Notes under the pieces: generated by a model
Databases searched by the model: none
What the model saw: only the letters and a program-made list of their open reading frames with translations
What the model was told of the DNA's origin: nothing
Source: CAVHXA01 sp963639765
Lineage (GTDB): Bacteria; Bacillota; Clostridia; Oscillospirales; Oscillospiraceae
NCBI GenBank assembly: GCA_963639765.1
Contig: CAVHXA010000017.1
Location: 1 to 39,807 of the forward strand
Direction: 5' to 3'
Length of the DNA: 39,807 nt
In this document: one piece after another, positions 16,488-24,644 of the stretch
Layout: each line of letters begins with the position of its first letter
Position numbering within the stretch: the first letter of the stretch is position 1
Position numbers and translations under genes: made by a program

Positions 16488-18048
16488 GGCTTTTTTCCTC
16501 CTGCGGTTTGTCTGCGGCCTGTCTGAGATATAGTGCGGCGTCTTTAAAAAAGCTGACCAGGATCAGTATGATGATAATACCAATGGGAAAGGCCGCTATT
16601 ATGGATACGGACTGAAGAGAATTGATTGTATTTTCGGCAAAAATCAGGCCAATTGGAAAGATAATGAAAACAATGGCCCAAAAGGCCCGAACTGCTTTGT
16701 GGGACGCACAGTTGATTGACAGATTTTTATAGGAATAGGCCGAGACTACAAGTGTGATTGTATCAAAGGTAGTGGAATAAAACAGAACCATCAGCGCAAA
16801 AAGAACCATCAGCATGACATCGTGCAGAGGAAGGGTTTCAAACAGGCTGACAATAGCTGCGCTCGGACCGTCCGCAGCCAGGATACCAAGCATATCTACC
16901 CGTCCTGTCATCTGCTGCCCAAGGCCATAATTGCCAAATACGATAAAAGACAGAAACGTACCGCTCAGGCCATAGGCATATGTGCCAAGCACTGTGTTGC
17001 GAATGGTGCGGCCGCGGCTGATCACACCGATAAAAAACGGTGTTGCCGTACACCAGGCCATCCAGTAAGCCCAATAGAAGATGGTCCAGTTCTGGGCAAA
17101 GCCTGCCGTTCCGTCACCGCTTTCGCGAAGAGGATCCATCCAGAGGCTCAGACTGATAAAGTTCTGCGTCAGATTGCCGATGGATGTGATGCCGGTCTCG
17201 ATGATATAAACGGTCTGACCACCCAGAAACAGGACCCAGGCCATTAATAGAAAGAACAGACCGGTGCAGAGATTTGTTGAAGCGAGATGTCCCTGAATGC
17301 CTTTGAGCACCGAAACCAGATATACTGCACAGATACACAGCAGAATGGAAACGGTGAGCCAGACACCGGAGGTGTTGAAACCGAATACATGGCTCAAAGC
17401 CGCGGCCAGCAGAGGAGTAGCCGCCGAAAAGGTGGTTGCTGTTCCGCAAAGCAGAGCGATAATGGCAACCAGATCAATCAGCCTTCCGGCCAAGCCGTCT
17501 ACACGACTGCCCAGAAGAGGACGGCAGGCCTCTGAGAATTTTTGCTTTGTCCGCCCTCGGACGTGGAGCATAAACCCAAAGGCAACCGCCAGGACTACAT
17601 AAAAAGCCCATGGAATCGGTCCCCAATGCAGCAGAGGATAGGTGGAAGCCCAGTCCTGAATTCCGCCAAGCTGGGCAATGCGGGGCTCGTTGGCATACAG
17701 CGCCCATTCAACCAGAGAATAATACACGATATCTGCGGCGAATACACCGGTAAAGATCATAGCACCCCACTTGAAGTTGGAGTATTCCGGCTGATCGGTA
17801 TTGCCAAGCCGGATATTTCCATATCGGGAAAAGGCCATATAGAGTGATGTAACGAGCACACCAAAGCCAAGAACAATATAAAAAAACCCAAGACGATTTC
17901 CAAGAAAGGCACGAATAAGATCAACAATCTGTGTGGAGCGCTCCGGCCACACCAAAAACATTACGCACAGAGCTACTACGGCGGCCAGAGGAAACAGAAT
18001 GCATGGAAGGTCCAGCTGAGCAAGCAGACCGGATTTTTTCTTATGCAT
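16465..18048 (-). CDS. BCCT-family transporter, probable choline importer
   Basis: A 527-residue protein with about 12 membrane segments of the betaine/carnitine/choline transporter family. The diagnostic Trp-rich segment is WTIFYWAYWMAWCTATPFF, followed by ISRGRTIR. It starts within the last codons of the choline kinase gene (8-bp overlap) and overlaps licC at the other end, so the three are tightly coupled. The genetic context makes choline the likely substrate. Pneumococcal lic operons use an unrelated DMT-type LicB, so this is a functional replacement. Confidence 0.88.
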   Translation of the reverse strand: MHKKKSGLLAQLDLPCILFPLAAVVALCVMFLVWPERSTQIVDLIRAFLGNRLGFFYIVLGFGVLVTSLYMAFSRYGNIRLGNTDQPEYSNFKWGAMIFTGVFAADIVYYSLVEWALYANEPRIAQLGGIQDWASTYPLLHWGPIPWAFYVVLAVAFGFMLHVRGRTKQKFSEACRPLLGSRVDGLAGRLIDLVAIIALLCGTATTFSAATPLLAAALSHVFGFNTSGVWLTVSILLCICAVYLVSVLKGIQGHLASTNLCTGLFFLLMAWVLFLGGQTVYIIETGITSIGNLTQNFISLSLWMDPLRESGDGTAGFAQNWTIFYWAYWMAWCTATPFFIGVISRGRTIRNTVLGTYAYGLSGTFLSFIVFGNYGLGQQMTGRVDMLGILAADGPSAAIVSLFETLPLHDVMLMVLFALMVLFYSTTFDTITLVVSAYSYKNLSINCASHKAVRAFWAIVFIIFPIGLIFAENTINSLQSVSIIAAFPIGIIIILILVSFFKDAALYLRQAADKPQEEKSHADPETI

Positions 18049-18937
18049 GGGATTGTTCTCCTTTGAGCAGGTTCAGATAGTATTTTGCCAGTCGATATTG
18101 CTGAAGGGCATAGGAGCCGAAATCTACACCGAGCAGGGCTTTGAATTCACACCAGTTGCTCCAGGTCAGGGCACTGACGGCGGCCCAGCCATATATCCTA
18201 TGACGCTGTTCGGCCGACACCGGTTGGCCCTGGAAATAGAGATCCGTCAGATGGTCCAGCGCCGCTTTGTCAAAATCGGTATAGATGGCAAACATGGAAA
18301 GGTCCATCAAAGGGTCACCGAGAGCTGCATATTCCCAGTCGATCAGACGAATCTGACCATTGCCGTAAAGCAGAAAGTTATCCGGGTTGGCATCTACGTG
18401 GCACAGCCGGCGATGGACCGACGGGTCGTCCAGCCAGGGACGCAGGGAAAGAATGTCCTGTTTTGTCTGCGCATAATCGGCATAGACTGAGCTTTTTCCA
18501 AAACGGAGGTTTTCGTATTCCTGGAGCTTGTCAAAGGGGTTGAATGCATGCGGAACCTGCAGATCCAGATCATGCAGACGTCTGAGCCAGTGCATGCACA
18601 GCCGAAGATCGTCCTGATTTGTCGGATCGCATACTCTTGCTTCGGGGATGTAACCTGTAATTTTGATGCCATCGACCGGATCAAGATAGACAACATGATC
18701 GCACAGATCATATCGGAGCACGGCCTGATAAGCTTCGTATTCCTGCCGGCGAGACACAAGCTCGTTGGCTCCTTCGCCCGGAAGACGGACGATCCAGTCT
18801 TTTTCAAGGGTGTGTGCCAGATAGGAACGGTTGGTCATCCCAAGACTGAGCGGCTGGGGAAGGGGCAGCTCGTTTGGGTCCAACGAAAAGACTTGAGCCA
18901 GAATCTCACGGGCGAATTGGGCGGATGTATCAATCAT
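18041..18937 (-). CDS. licA: Choline kinase (LicA type)
   Basis: Phosphorylates imported choline. The 298-residue protein has an aminoglycoside-phosphotransferase-like fold: a nucleotide loop around PLSLGMTNRSYLA, the catalytic loop CHVDANPDNFLL, and the metal-binding IDWEYAALGDPLMDLSMF. I start at the ATG at 18937, preceded by AAAGGAGAG. The frame is open a further 12 codons without support. It is the first gene of a licA-BCCT-licC operon. No phosphocholine transferase (LicD) is present in the window. Confidence 0.88.
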   Translation of the reverse strand: MIDTSAQFAREILAQVFSLDPNELPLPQPLSLGMTNRSYLAHTLEKDWIVRLPGEGANELVSRRQEYEAYQAVLRYDLCDHVVYLDPVDGIKITGYIPEARVCDPTNQDDLRLCMHWLRRLHDLDLQVPHAFNPFDKLQEYENLRFGKSSVYADYAQTKQDILSLRPWLDDPSVHRRLCHVDANPDNFLLYGNGQIRLIDWEYAALGDPLMDLSMFAIYTDFDKAALDHLTDLYFQGQPVSAEQRHRIYGWAAVSALTWSNWCEFKALLGVDFGSYALQQYRLAKYYLNLLKGEQSHA

Positions 18938-18982
18938 GGGCACTCTCCTTTGTGTGCGAACGCATCGGCACATGCTTCTGAG

Positions 18983-19011
18983 ATTCTAACAAATTATCCT
19001 GCGGATTACAA
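18983..19011 (-). promoter_or_regulatory. Promoter of the choline operon
   Basis: On the minus strand TTGTAA (19006-19011), a 17-bp spacer and TAGAAT (18983-18988) lie about 46 bp upstream of the licA start. Positions 19012-19154 show no gene. Confidence 0.65.
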
Positions 19012-19154
19012 GATTTTCAGATATAATACACCGGAAAATGAACAAATATTCAGATTATAATGCAATGCTGTGTTCAAATTTTGTGTAGATTTTGTAAGCG
19101 TGATTTATAACTACACAAAAGGAGCGCGCTTCGGATCCGTTGCGGATATGCACC

Positions 19155-19196
19155 AAAAAAGCGGGAGAGATCACAAAAACCTGTGATTTCTCCCGC
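19155..19196 (-). terminator. Terminator of the transglutaminase/SLH gene (shared-stem type)
   Basis: On the minus strand a 15-bp stem GCGGGAGAAATCACA / TGTGATCTCTCCCGC (one G-U) is followed by TTTTTT (19160-19155). It lies 20 bases after the stop at 19217. The stem sequence is nearly that of the terminators at 13262 and 36558. Confidence 0.92.
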
Positions 19197-19216
19197 AAGA
19201 TGTTATGCTGTATTTT

Positions 19217-20530
19217 CTATATTCTGGAATCCGGATCGGTCAGGCGAAATAGAACAACGGCAGTCTGTGCGCGGGTAACCTCCGCGTCCGGGTCAAAGCT
19301 GCCGGATGCATCTGTCCCCATCAGAACGCCGGCCTGATACAGCAGCAGGATCTGTTTTTCGTATTTCGTGTCAGAAGACAGCCCGGGAACCTGTGAAATC
19401 TGGTGCATCCTTCCGAGAGCACGTTCTGAAACACTGTTTGCAAGCAGATAAGCAAGCTCAGCACGTGTGGCAGGACGCAGATAATCAGAAAAATCATCAG
19501 CCTGAATAATGCCGTGCTTCAGCGCATAATCGACGTAGGGCGAGTACCAGGCGGCGCCGGAAGAATTGCCGGGATTCTCGCTGCGTCCGGCATAGGTACT
19601 GTGGACAACGGCAGCCAGTTTGATTGCCTCGGCCAGCGTAACCGGGTCATCCGGACGATAGCAGCTTCCGTCTCCGTTTATAAGGCCAAGACAATACGCC
19701 TGCTGTACGGCATCAGCATACCAGGCCTGCTGCGGCACATCGGAAAAGCCAGGATAAGTTCTTATTGGCTGAAAATAAAACAGACTTCCGATCAATCGCA
19801 GCTCAATCCGGCAATTATCCCAGTCTAACGAAACCGCATAACAGCAGCCATCTTCTGTGAGATATTGTACCGGAGATGTAAAACGGCGGCGAGGGACCTC
19901 CTGCTCGGCAGAATAGCCAAACCAGGAGGCATCAACAGTTCCCGCACACAGAGCGACACCATCGTTGGTGTAGTTGCCGGACATCCATGTAGTGTCGAGA
20001 TAGAGCCATTCACTGCCAATCCATACAGCGTTCCATCGATGCTCGGCTCCGCCCTGGGTGGTAACGCTTCCACAGACAGTCAGGCAGGGAAGGCCTGCCT
20101 GACGCATAAGACAGCTTGTGAGGTTTGTATATCCATAGCAAATGGCAAGGCGGTTGCTATAAACACTGAAAGGGTCCTGCTGCCGCTGAGCGGAGCCATA
20201 ATAGGTAGGACGGTCATAATATATGTTTTGGGCAATCCATTGTGCAATCAAAAGAGCCTTGTCATAGTCGGTTGCGGCGGATGCCGTAAGCTGGCTGACA
20301 AATTCGCCTAAAGCCTGTGTCTGCGCTTCGGTCAGGCCAAAATCGGCTGTGTCTGAATAATCCTGCGGAGCTATATACCGGGTGATCATCTCTCGTACGG
20401 CCGCTGCCATAGAGGCTTCATCGGCGTATTGTCTGTCGGCGGCTTGCGGGCGAACTGCGGCAAGCATCAGCAGCAGACAGCAAAGCACCAGAGAAAGTCC
20501 GCGGCGCAGAATAGTTGCGTTCAGTGTCAT
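19217..20530 (-). CDS. Secreted transglutaminase-like protein with SLH domains
   Basis: A 437-residue cell-wall protein. The signal peptide is about 1-30. A transglutaminase-like domain has a plausible triad: Cys131 in ICYGYTNL, His164 in EHRWNAV and Asp179 in LDTTW. Three S-layer-homology repeats follow from about residue 258 (GFSDVPQQAWYADAV, WYSPYVDYALKHGI, KQILLLYQAGVLMG). SLH repeats usually anchor proteins to pyruvylated wall polymers. The domain may be protease-like instead of cross-linking. I start at the ATG at 20530 after GGGAG; a TTG at 20554 is less likely. Confidence 0.87.
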   Translation of the reverse strand: MTLNATILRRGLSLVLCCLLLMLAAVRPQAADRQYADEASMAAAVREMITRYIAPQDYSDTADFGLTEAQTQALGEFVSQLTASAATDYDKALLIAQWIAQNIYYDRPTYYGSAQRQQDPFSVYSNRLAICYGYTNLTSCLMRQAGLPCLTVCGSVTTQGGAEHRWNAVWIGSEWLYLDTTWMSGNYTNDGVALCAGTVDASWFGYSAEQEVPRRRFTSPVQYLTEDGCCYAVSLDWDNCRIELRLIGSLFYFQPIRTYPGFSDVPQQAWYADAVQQAYCLGLINGDGSCYRPDDPVTLAEAIKLAAVVHSTYAGRSENPGNSSGAAWYSPYVDYALKHGIIQADDFSDYLRPATRAELAYLLANSVSERALGRMHQISQVPGLSSDTKYEKQILLLYQAGVLMGTDASGSFDPDAEVTRAQTAVVLFRLTDPDSRI

Positions 20531-20668
20531 TTTTTCTCCCAAGATCTGAGTCAATACGTTTTAGTTAAGGCACACATCTCATTATAACAAATCAATATAA
20601 AAATACAAGAAGAATAATACCTGCTGCACACCATGTTTCCTTCCGGAAACAGCGCAATGCATGCCGGC

Positions 20669-20697
20669 TTGACACGCTAACCGATGCGGTATATAAT
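20669..20697 (+). promoter_or_regulatory. Promoter of the beta-helix gene, with a 283-nt leader
   Basis: A perfect TTGACA (20669-20674), 17 bp and a perfect TATAAT (20692-20697). The predicted start near 20704 leaves a leader of about 280 bases before the ATG at 20987. The leader has no convincing gene. It contains several GC-rich inverted segments and a 7-bp hairpin AAAGCCC / GGGCTTT near 20930-20951 without a T-run. Confidence 0.85.
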
Positions 20698-20986
20698 CTT
20701 AAGAGAATCCGATCCTGATAAAAGATCCACACCAAAGTATTGCTGCACGATTCAACAGGAGCACACTACAAAAGAATTTTTACAGTCAGCAAAAGGCACA
20801 CGGGCAATTACTGTATTTTGATGACTGCAGACGGCAGGGAATTTGCCCGGGGCTGCCTGCATATCTGTGCGGTGTGCACTATCACTGCCGGCAGATACTG
20901 CCAGCCTGCGCATTTTCAAACAATCCGGAAAAGCCCTTGCAGAGGGGCTTTAATAACTACTATTACATCGAATAAGGAGCATATGC

Positions 20987-22291
20987 ATGGACATTTTCAA
21001 AAATATGCCTGCACCAACCGCACCCGAACCGGAGGTTCAGGCCAGAATGTATGAAAATTCTGCCTTTGTGGCTGACGGCGCAAAAGATATCGACCGCCGT
21101 TCCGAAAAAAGCGTCTATTCCTCAACAACCGTTCCCGGCTCATCAGCCATCTATGCACAGGATGGGGGAACGGTTTTTCTGGATGGTGCCGAAATTCACG
21201 GTTTTGCCCCGATGACAGACGAAGACAGACGAAACGAGCTTGCCAGTAAATACGGCTTCTGCGCTGCCGTTCTGGCCAACTGCAAAACCACAAACATCAC
21301 GCTGGTCGAGCCAAGAATTACCTGTCATGAAGGCTCCAATGCAAACGGCGTATACGCAATCTTCAGCGGGGCTGTTGTCCTTAAGGGCGGAACCATATCC
21401 ACGAACAACGGGCTCGGTCATGGGGCGGACGCATCCTATGGCGGCTTCATCTATCTCGACGGAACAACCATCCACACCGGCGGCACCAATTCCGGAGCTC
21501 TGGCTACCGATTTTCAGGGCGGGTTTATCACTGCGCGCAATATCCATGCCACCACCGAACAGCCGGGCTCGCCCGGCATCTACACTGCAGGAAGGAGCAT
21601 CATCTCTGCCTACAATTCCACCTTTATCTCCAGGGGATGCGAGGCTGTAATGATTGCACACTCTCTGGGCCATACTTATCTGTATGACTGCAGCCTGACC
21701 GGTACGGTCGGCCTGAACTGCCATAACGGCGGCGGAGACAGTTATTCCTATATCCATATGTTTGCGGGGCATCTCACAGCCACAAACGGACCAAGCCTGA
21801 TGTGCGACGGAGGCAACGGCCTGATGGATCTCAATGGCGTAATTCTCTGCGGAAACAATGGCCGCATTACTGACACACGTGCCGGAAGCCGCCTGATTTC
21901 ACATCTGGTAAATATGCAGGTTACCGGCGATCTGTGCAAGGGCGAGCGATCCTTTGTATCCGTACGTCTTGTCAACACGGGTCTTGTTGGTGCGGCAAAT
22001 ATCACCGAACTGGTCCTGGATGCCGATGCGTCATGGCAGATTACAGGCGACAGCGCAGCTGTTACACTGAGCATCGCGCCCGGCGCGAAACTCAGCGCCG
22101 CAGTGCCTGTTACAGTCCGTTATCACGATCTGGCAGGGGAGGCTCTTCCGGAAATCGAAAATATAACCTTTATACATGATGAGAGCCTGGCAGACGATTA
22201 CGAGCCGGTCAAGATGGGCCCGCCTCCCGGCGCAGGCCCCGGTGGTCCCGGTGGCTCTGGTGGCCCCGGTGGTCCGATGCCCGGTATATAA
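20987..22291 (+). CDS. Right-handed beta-helix protein with Gly/Pro-rich tail, no signal peptide
   Basis: A 434-residue protein of regularly spaced short strands, for example GGTVFLDGAEIHG, GAVVLKGGTISTNNG, GGFIYLDGTTIHTGG and GHTYLYDCSLTG. This is the pattern of parallel beta-helix (pectate-lyase-like) folds. The N-terminus (MDIFKNMPAPTAPEPEVQ) is not a signal peptide and no anchor is seen. The C-terminus is a GPGGPGG-type collagen-like tail. The ATG follows AAGGAG. Catalytic residues were not identified, so enzyme, adhesin or scaffold cannot be decided. It is followed after 14 bp by a GreA-like gene. Confidence 0.8.
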   Translation: MDIFKNMPAPTAPEPEVQARMYENSAFVADGAKDIDRRSEKSVYSSTTVPGSSAIYAQDGGTVFLDGAEIHGFAPMTDEDRRNELASKYGFCAAVLANCKTTNITLVEPRITCHEGSNANGVYAIFSGAVVLKGGTISTNNGLGHGADASYGGFIYLDGTTIHTGGTNSGALATDFQGGFITARNIHATTEQPGSPGIYTAGRSIISAYNSTFISRGCEAVMIAHSLGHTYLYDCSLTGTVGLNCHNGGGDSYSYIHMFAGHLTATNGPSLMCDGGNGLMDLNGVILCGNNGRITDTRAGSRLISHLVNMQVTGDLCKGERSFVSVRLVNTGLVGAANITELVLDADASWQITGDSAAVTLSIAPGAKLSAAVPVTVRYHDLAGEALPEIENITFIHDESLADDYEPVKMGPPPGAGPGGPGGSGGPGGPMPGI

Positions 22292-22305
22292 GGGACAGGC
22301 TTGCC

Positions 22306-22809
22306 ATGCATGATGAGCTGACCCGTGTAGACATTCAGAAAATGCAGGACGAAATAAACTACCGTACAAAAACGCTTCGTCCGCAGCTGATTGAAGAAGT
22401 TAAGCGAACCCGGGCATTTGGCGACTTGAGCGAAAACTATGAATACAAGACCGCAAAACAGGAAAAGAACCGGAACGAGAGCCGAATTCGCTATCTCACA
22501 CGAATGATTGCATCGGCGGTGGTTATCAGCGCCGATTCTGCGGCAGATGCTGTTGGTCTGTTTGACGAGATAGACCTCTATTTCCCGGAGGATGACGAAA
22601 ACCAGACCATCCGGCTGGTAACAACACTGCGCCAGAATGCGCTGAAAGGGCTGATCAGCAAGGAGTCTCCTCTCGGACGGGCGCTGATGGGCCGACATGC
22701 CGGTGAAACCCTTACCGTTTCGGTGAATGAACAATACAGCTATCCTGTACAGGTCCGCGCCATCCGTAAAGGGAAGGACGATGCTTCACTGGATATCAGT
22801 AAATACTGA
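22306..22809 (+). CDS. GreA/GreB-family transcription elongation factor paralogue
   Basis: The 167-residue protein has an N-terminal coiled coil and a C-terminal FKBP-like domain, the Gre layout. The tip motif GDLSENYEYKTAKQEKN keeps the acidic pair (Asp40, Glu43) that in GreA activates transcript cleavage. The C-terminal ISKESPLGRALMGRHAGE also fits. Its divergence and its place in a two-gene operon after a beta-helix gene suggest a paralogue, not the housekeeping GreA. A competitor lacking cleavage activity remains possible. Confidence 0.82.
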   Translation: MHDELTRVDIQKMQDEINYRTKTLRPQLIEEVKRTRAFGDLSENYEYKTAKQEKNRNESRIRYLTRMIASAVVISADSAADAVGLFDEIDLYFPEDDENQTIRLVTTLRQNALKGLISKESPLGRALMGRHAGETLTVSVNEQYSYPVQVRAIRKGKDDASLDISKY

Positions 22810-22973
22810 ATTCACATCAACCTGCAACCTGCACAAGACGGAAGAAAATGAGCAGCCGCTCTTTCAATTCGGGCACACAGCTGCGGATAGCTGACCACTG
22901 TCTGCAATTTCAACGCTTGCCGGTGTCTGCAGCCCTGCACGGTTCAGACCGTCCGTTGATTTTATAGCTTGGA

Positions 22974-23002
22974 ACCTGCCTCATTATGCGGTGCGGCCCT
23001 TA
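22974..23002. repeat. Solitary MITE-like repeat end
   Basis: CTGCCTCATTATGCGGTGCGGCCCTTA matches the terminus of the main subfamily (compare 23976-24000 on the opposite strand, GCCTCATTATGCGGTGTTGCC). I could not find the matching left end within 22810-22973, which otherwise shows no gene or clear signal. Confidence 0.5.
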
Positions 23003-23072
23003 TTTTCCTGCTTTTCTCAAAAACCATCCGGCACGGGAATTTCAGATATCCTGTTTTGTACGGATATGACTA

Positions 23073-23105
23073 TACCTCCTGCTGCAGCACGGCAGGAGGT
23101 ATTTT
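23073..23105 (+). terminator. Intrinsic terminator downstream of the GreA-like gene
   Basis: A 10-bp perfect stem TACCTCCTGC / GCAGGAGGTA with a 9-base loop is followed by TTTT. It lies 264 bp after the GreA-like stop and 38 bp before the convergent phosphatase gene end. Transcripts of the beta-helix operon probably end here, with the repeat end inside them. Confidence 0.75.
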
Positions 23106-23142
23106 CTGTTATCCATTTCGATCTGAGCTGCACAAAAGAGCA

Positions 23143-23922
23143 TTATTCCTGCGGTGGAATGTCGCCTACGCCGTTCAGAATCAGCCGCGGACGGTATGGG
23201 AATTTTTTGATGCCGGCCCGGTCTGTAACACCGGAAAGGACCAGAACCGTGTCCAGACCGGTTTCTATACCGGCTACGATATCAGTGTCCATTCGGTCAC
23301 CGATCATCACGGCATCCTCAGAGTGAACGCCCAGTATCCGCAGCCCGGTTCGCATCATCAGAGGATTTGGCTTGCCGACAAAATAGGGTGTCTGACCGGT
23401 AGCCATTTCAATTGGAGCAATCATGGCCCGACAGGCCGGTATAAGTCCGTCTTCAGAGGGACCGGTCAGGTCACTGTTTGTACCGATCAGCTTTGCACCC
23501 TTTGTCACAAGATGTACTGCCTTGAGAATATTTTCGTAATTATAGTTGTTGCCCTCACCGATTATAACATAATCGGGGTCTATATCGTTCATGGTAATTC
23601 CTTCATCGTGCAGAGCCATAATCAGCCCGGCACCTCCGATGACAAAGGCACTGCTTCCCGGCATCTGTGAGCTGACAAACCGCGCTGTGGCCAGTGCGCT
23701 GGTATAAAAATGGCTCTCGTCAACTTCAAGCCCCATGCGGCGCAGCTTTTGCTGCAGCTCACGCGGAGAACGCTCCGATGAGTTGGTCAGAAACAGAAAA
23801 TTCTTTTTTTCGGCGTATAACCAGTCAACAAATTCTTTTACGCCCGGCAATAGCCTGTTTCCATGGTAGATTACGCCGTCCATATCGCAAATAAAGCCTT
23901 TTTTGCTTCTTAATTCTTCCAA
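23143..23922 (-). CDS. HAD-superfamily phosphatase, NagD/AraL type
   Basis: A 259-residue cytosolic HAD phosphatase of class IIA. The nucleophile motif is CDMDGVIYHG (Asp near 14), motif II is LTNSSERSP, and the lysine motif is FVGKPNPLM. The metal-binding motif IV is VMIGDRMDTDIVAG. The cap insertion with GEGNNYNYENI is typical of NagD/AraL sugar- or nucleotide-phosphate phosphatases. The substrate is not predictable. The start is TTG with GGAAGGG upstream. It is convergent with the GreA-like gene. Confidence 0.87.
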   Translation of the reverse strand: MEELRSKKGFICDMDGVIYHGNRLLPGVKEFVDWLYAEKKNFLFLTNSSERSPRELQQKLRRMGLEVDESHFYTSALATARFVSSQMPGSSAFVIGGAGLIMALHDEGITMNDIDPDYVIIGEGNNYNYENILKAVHLVTKGAKLIGTNSDLTGPSEDGLIPACRAMIAPIEMATGQTPYFVGKPNPLMMRTGLRILGVHSEDAVMIGDRMDTDIVAGIETGLDTVLVLSGVTDRAGIKKFPYRPRLILNGVGDIPPQE

Positions 23923-23975
23923 TTTTGTCCCTTCCTTTTCTGTACGGGTGCATTATACAAATGCAGTGTAAAATT

Positions 23976-24141
23976 TAAGGCAACACCGCATAATGAGGCA
24001 AATGCATTCGGCGAGAGATTTTGTCTTGGGACAAGGTTCGGAAAACGCAGGAATACTGTATGTATTTCAAGTTTTCCAAGCTGCAGGATTGAGACAAAAG
24101 ATCCGGCGAAGGACGCAGCCAAATTGCGCGGTGCAGCCTTA
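23976..24141. repeat. Full-length MITE-like fold-back repeat (reference copy, 166 bp)
   Basis: Terminal TAAGGCAACACCGCATAAT on the left and ATTGCGCGGTGCAGCCTTA on the right are imperfect inverted repeats flanked by TA. The inversion continues inward with mismatches for about 50 bp to matching ATTTTGTCT words, so a transcript would fold into a long imperfect hairpin. It encodes no protein. A TA target duplication and these ends would suit a Tc1/mariner- or IS630-type MITE; no transposase is in the window. Positions 24142-24252 show nothing else. Confidence 0.8.
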
Positions 24142-24252
24142 GAAGAGCAGATATGTAAAGCTTTCGCAAATTCCGGGTAGCCGTACAGGCATACACTGCC
24201 TGCCTGCATGCATGGAGATGCGCCCCGCTGCCGTGAGCAGACGAGCATCGCC

Positions 24253-24609
24253 TTATTGGTGCTCTATATGAATTTTGGCAAGCTCAATCATGTCCGTGAC
24301 ATGACTGTCATCCAGACTGTAATAGATGTTTTTGCCATCGCGACGTGTCTTGACCAGATGCTCGTTTTTCAGAATGCTGAGCTGATGCGATATGGCAGAG
24401 CTTGTCATATCAAGAACCTCGGCCAGATCGCCTACGCAAAGTTCCTGCCGGTCCAGAGCCCAGACCAGACGCATGCGGGTTGGATCACCCAGGATCTTAA
24501 ATACAGAGGAGATGGCTTCGATCAGCTCGTCGCAGAGCATGGCAGCTTTGGCCTCTTCTATATTGGGGAGGAGCGGTTCACGGGTATCCATGCATTGGCC
24601 CACTTTCAT
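24253..24609 (-). CDS. ArsR/SmtB-family metal-responsive repressor (CzrA-like)
   Basis: A 118-residue winged-helix regulator. The recognition region is DMTSSAISHQLSILKNEHLV and the wing is RRDGKNIYYSL. The C-terminal helix reads DDSHVTDMIELAKIHIEH, which fits the alpha-5 zinc motif Asp-x-His-x10-His-x2-His of SmtB/CzrA sensors. The alpha-3 site is incomplete (ELCVGDLA has one Cys where CadC-type has two). Zinc or cobalt sensing is therefore likely. It follows fumC by 35 bp on the same strand. No efflux gene is adjacent, so its target lies elsewhere or is its own operon. Confidence 0.85.
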   Translation of the reverse strand: MKVGQCMDTREPLLPNIEEAKAAMLCDELIEAISSVFKILGDPTRMRLVWALDRQELCVGDLAEVLDMTSSAISHQLSILKNEHLVKTRRDGKNIYYSLDDSHVTDMIELAKIHIEHQ

Positions 24610-24644
24610 AAGGTTTTTGCGGATTCTTCTCAGATGATGCGGTG

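Noticed and set aside
20740..21054. Frame in the leader of the beta-helix gene
   Set aside because: Overlaps the beta-helix start out of frame, has no ribosome binding site and an unnatural composition.
22847..22966. 39-codon frame starting MSSRSFNSG after the GreA-like gene
   Set aside because: Only a weak ribosome binding site and no recognisable features.
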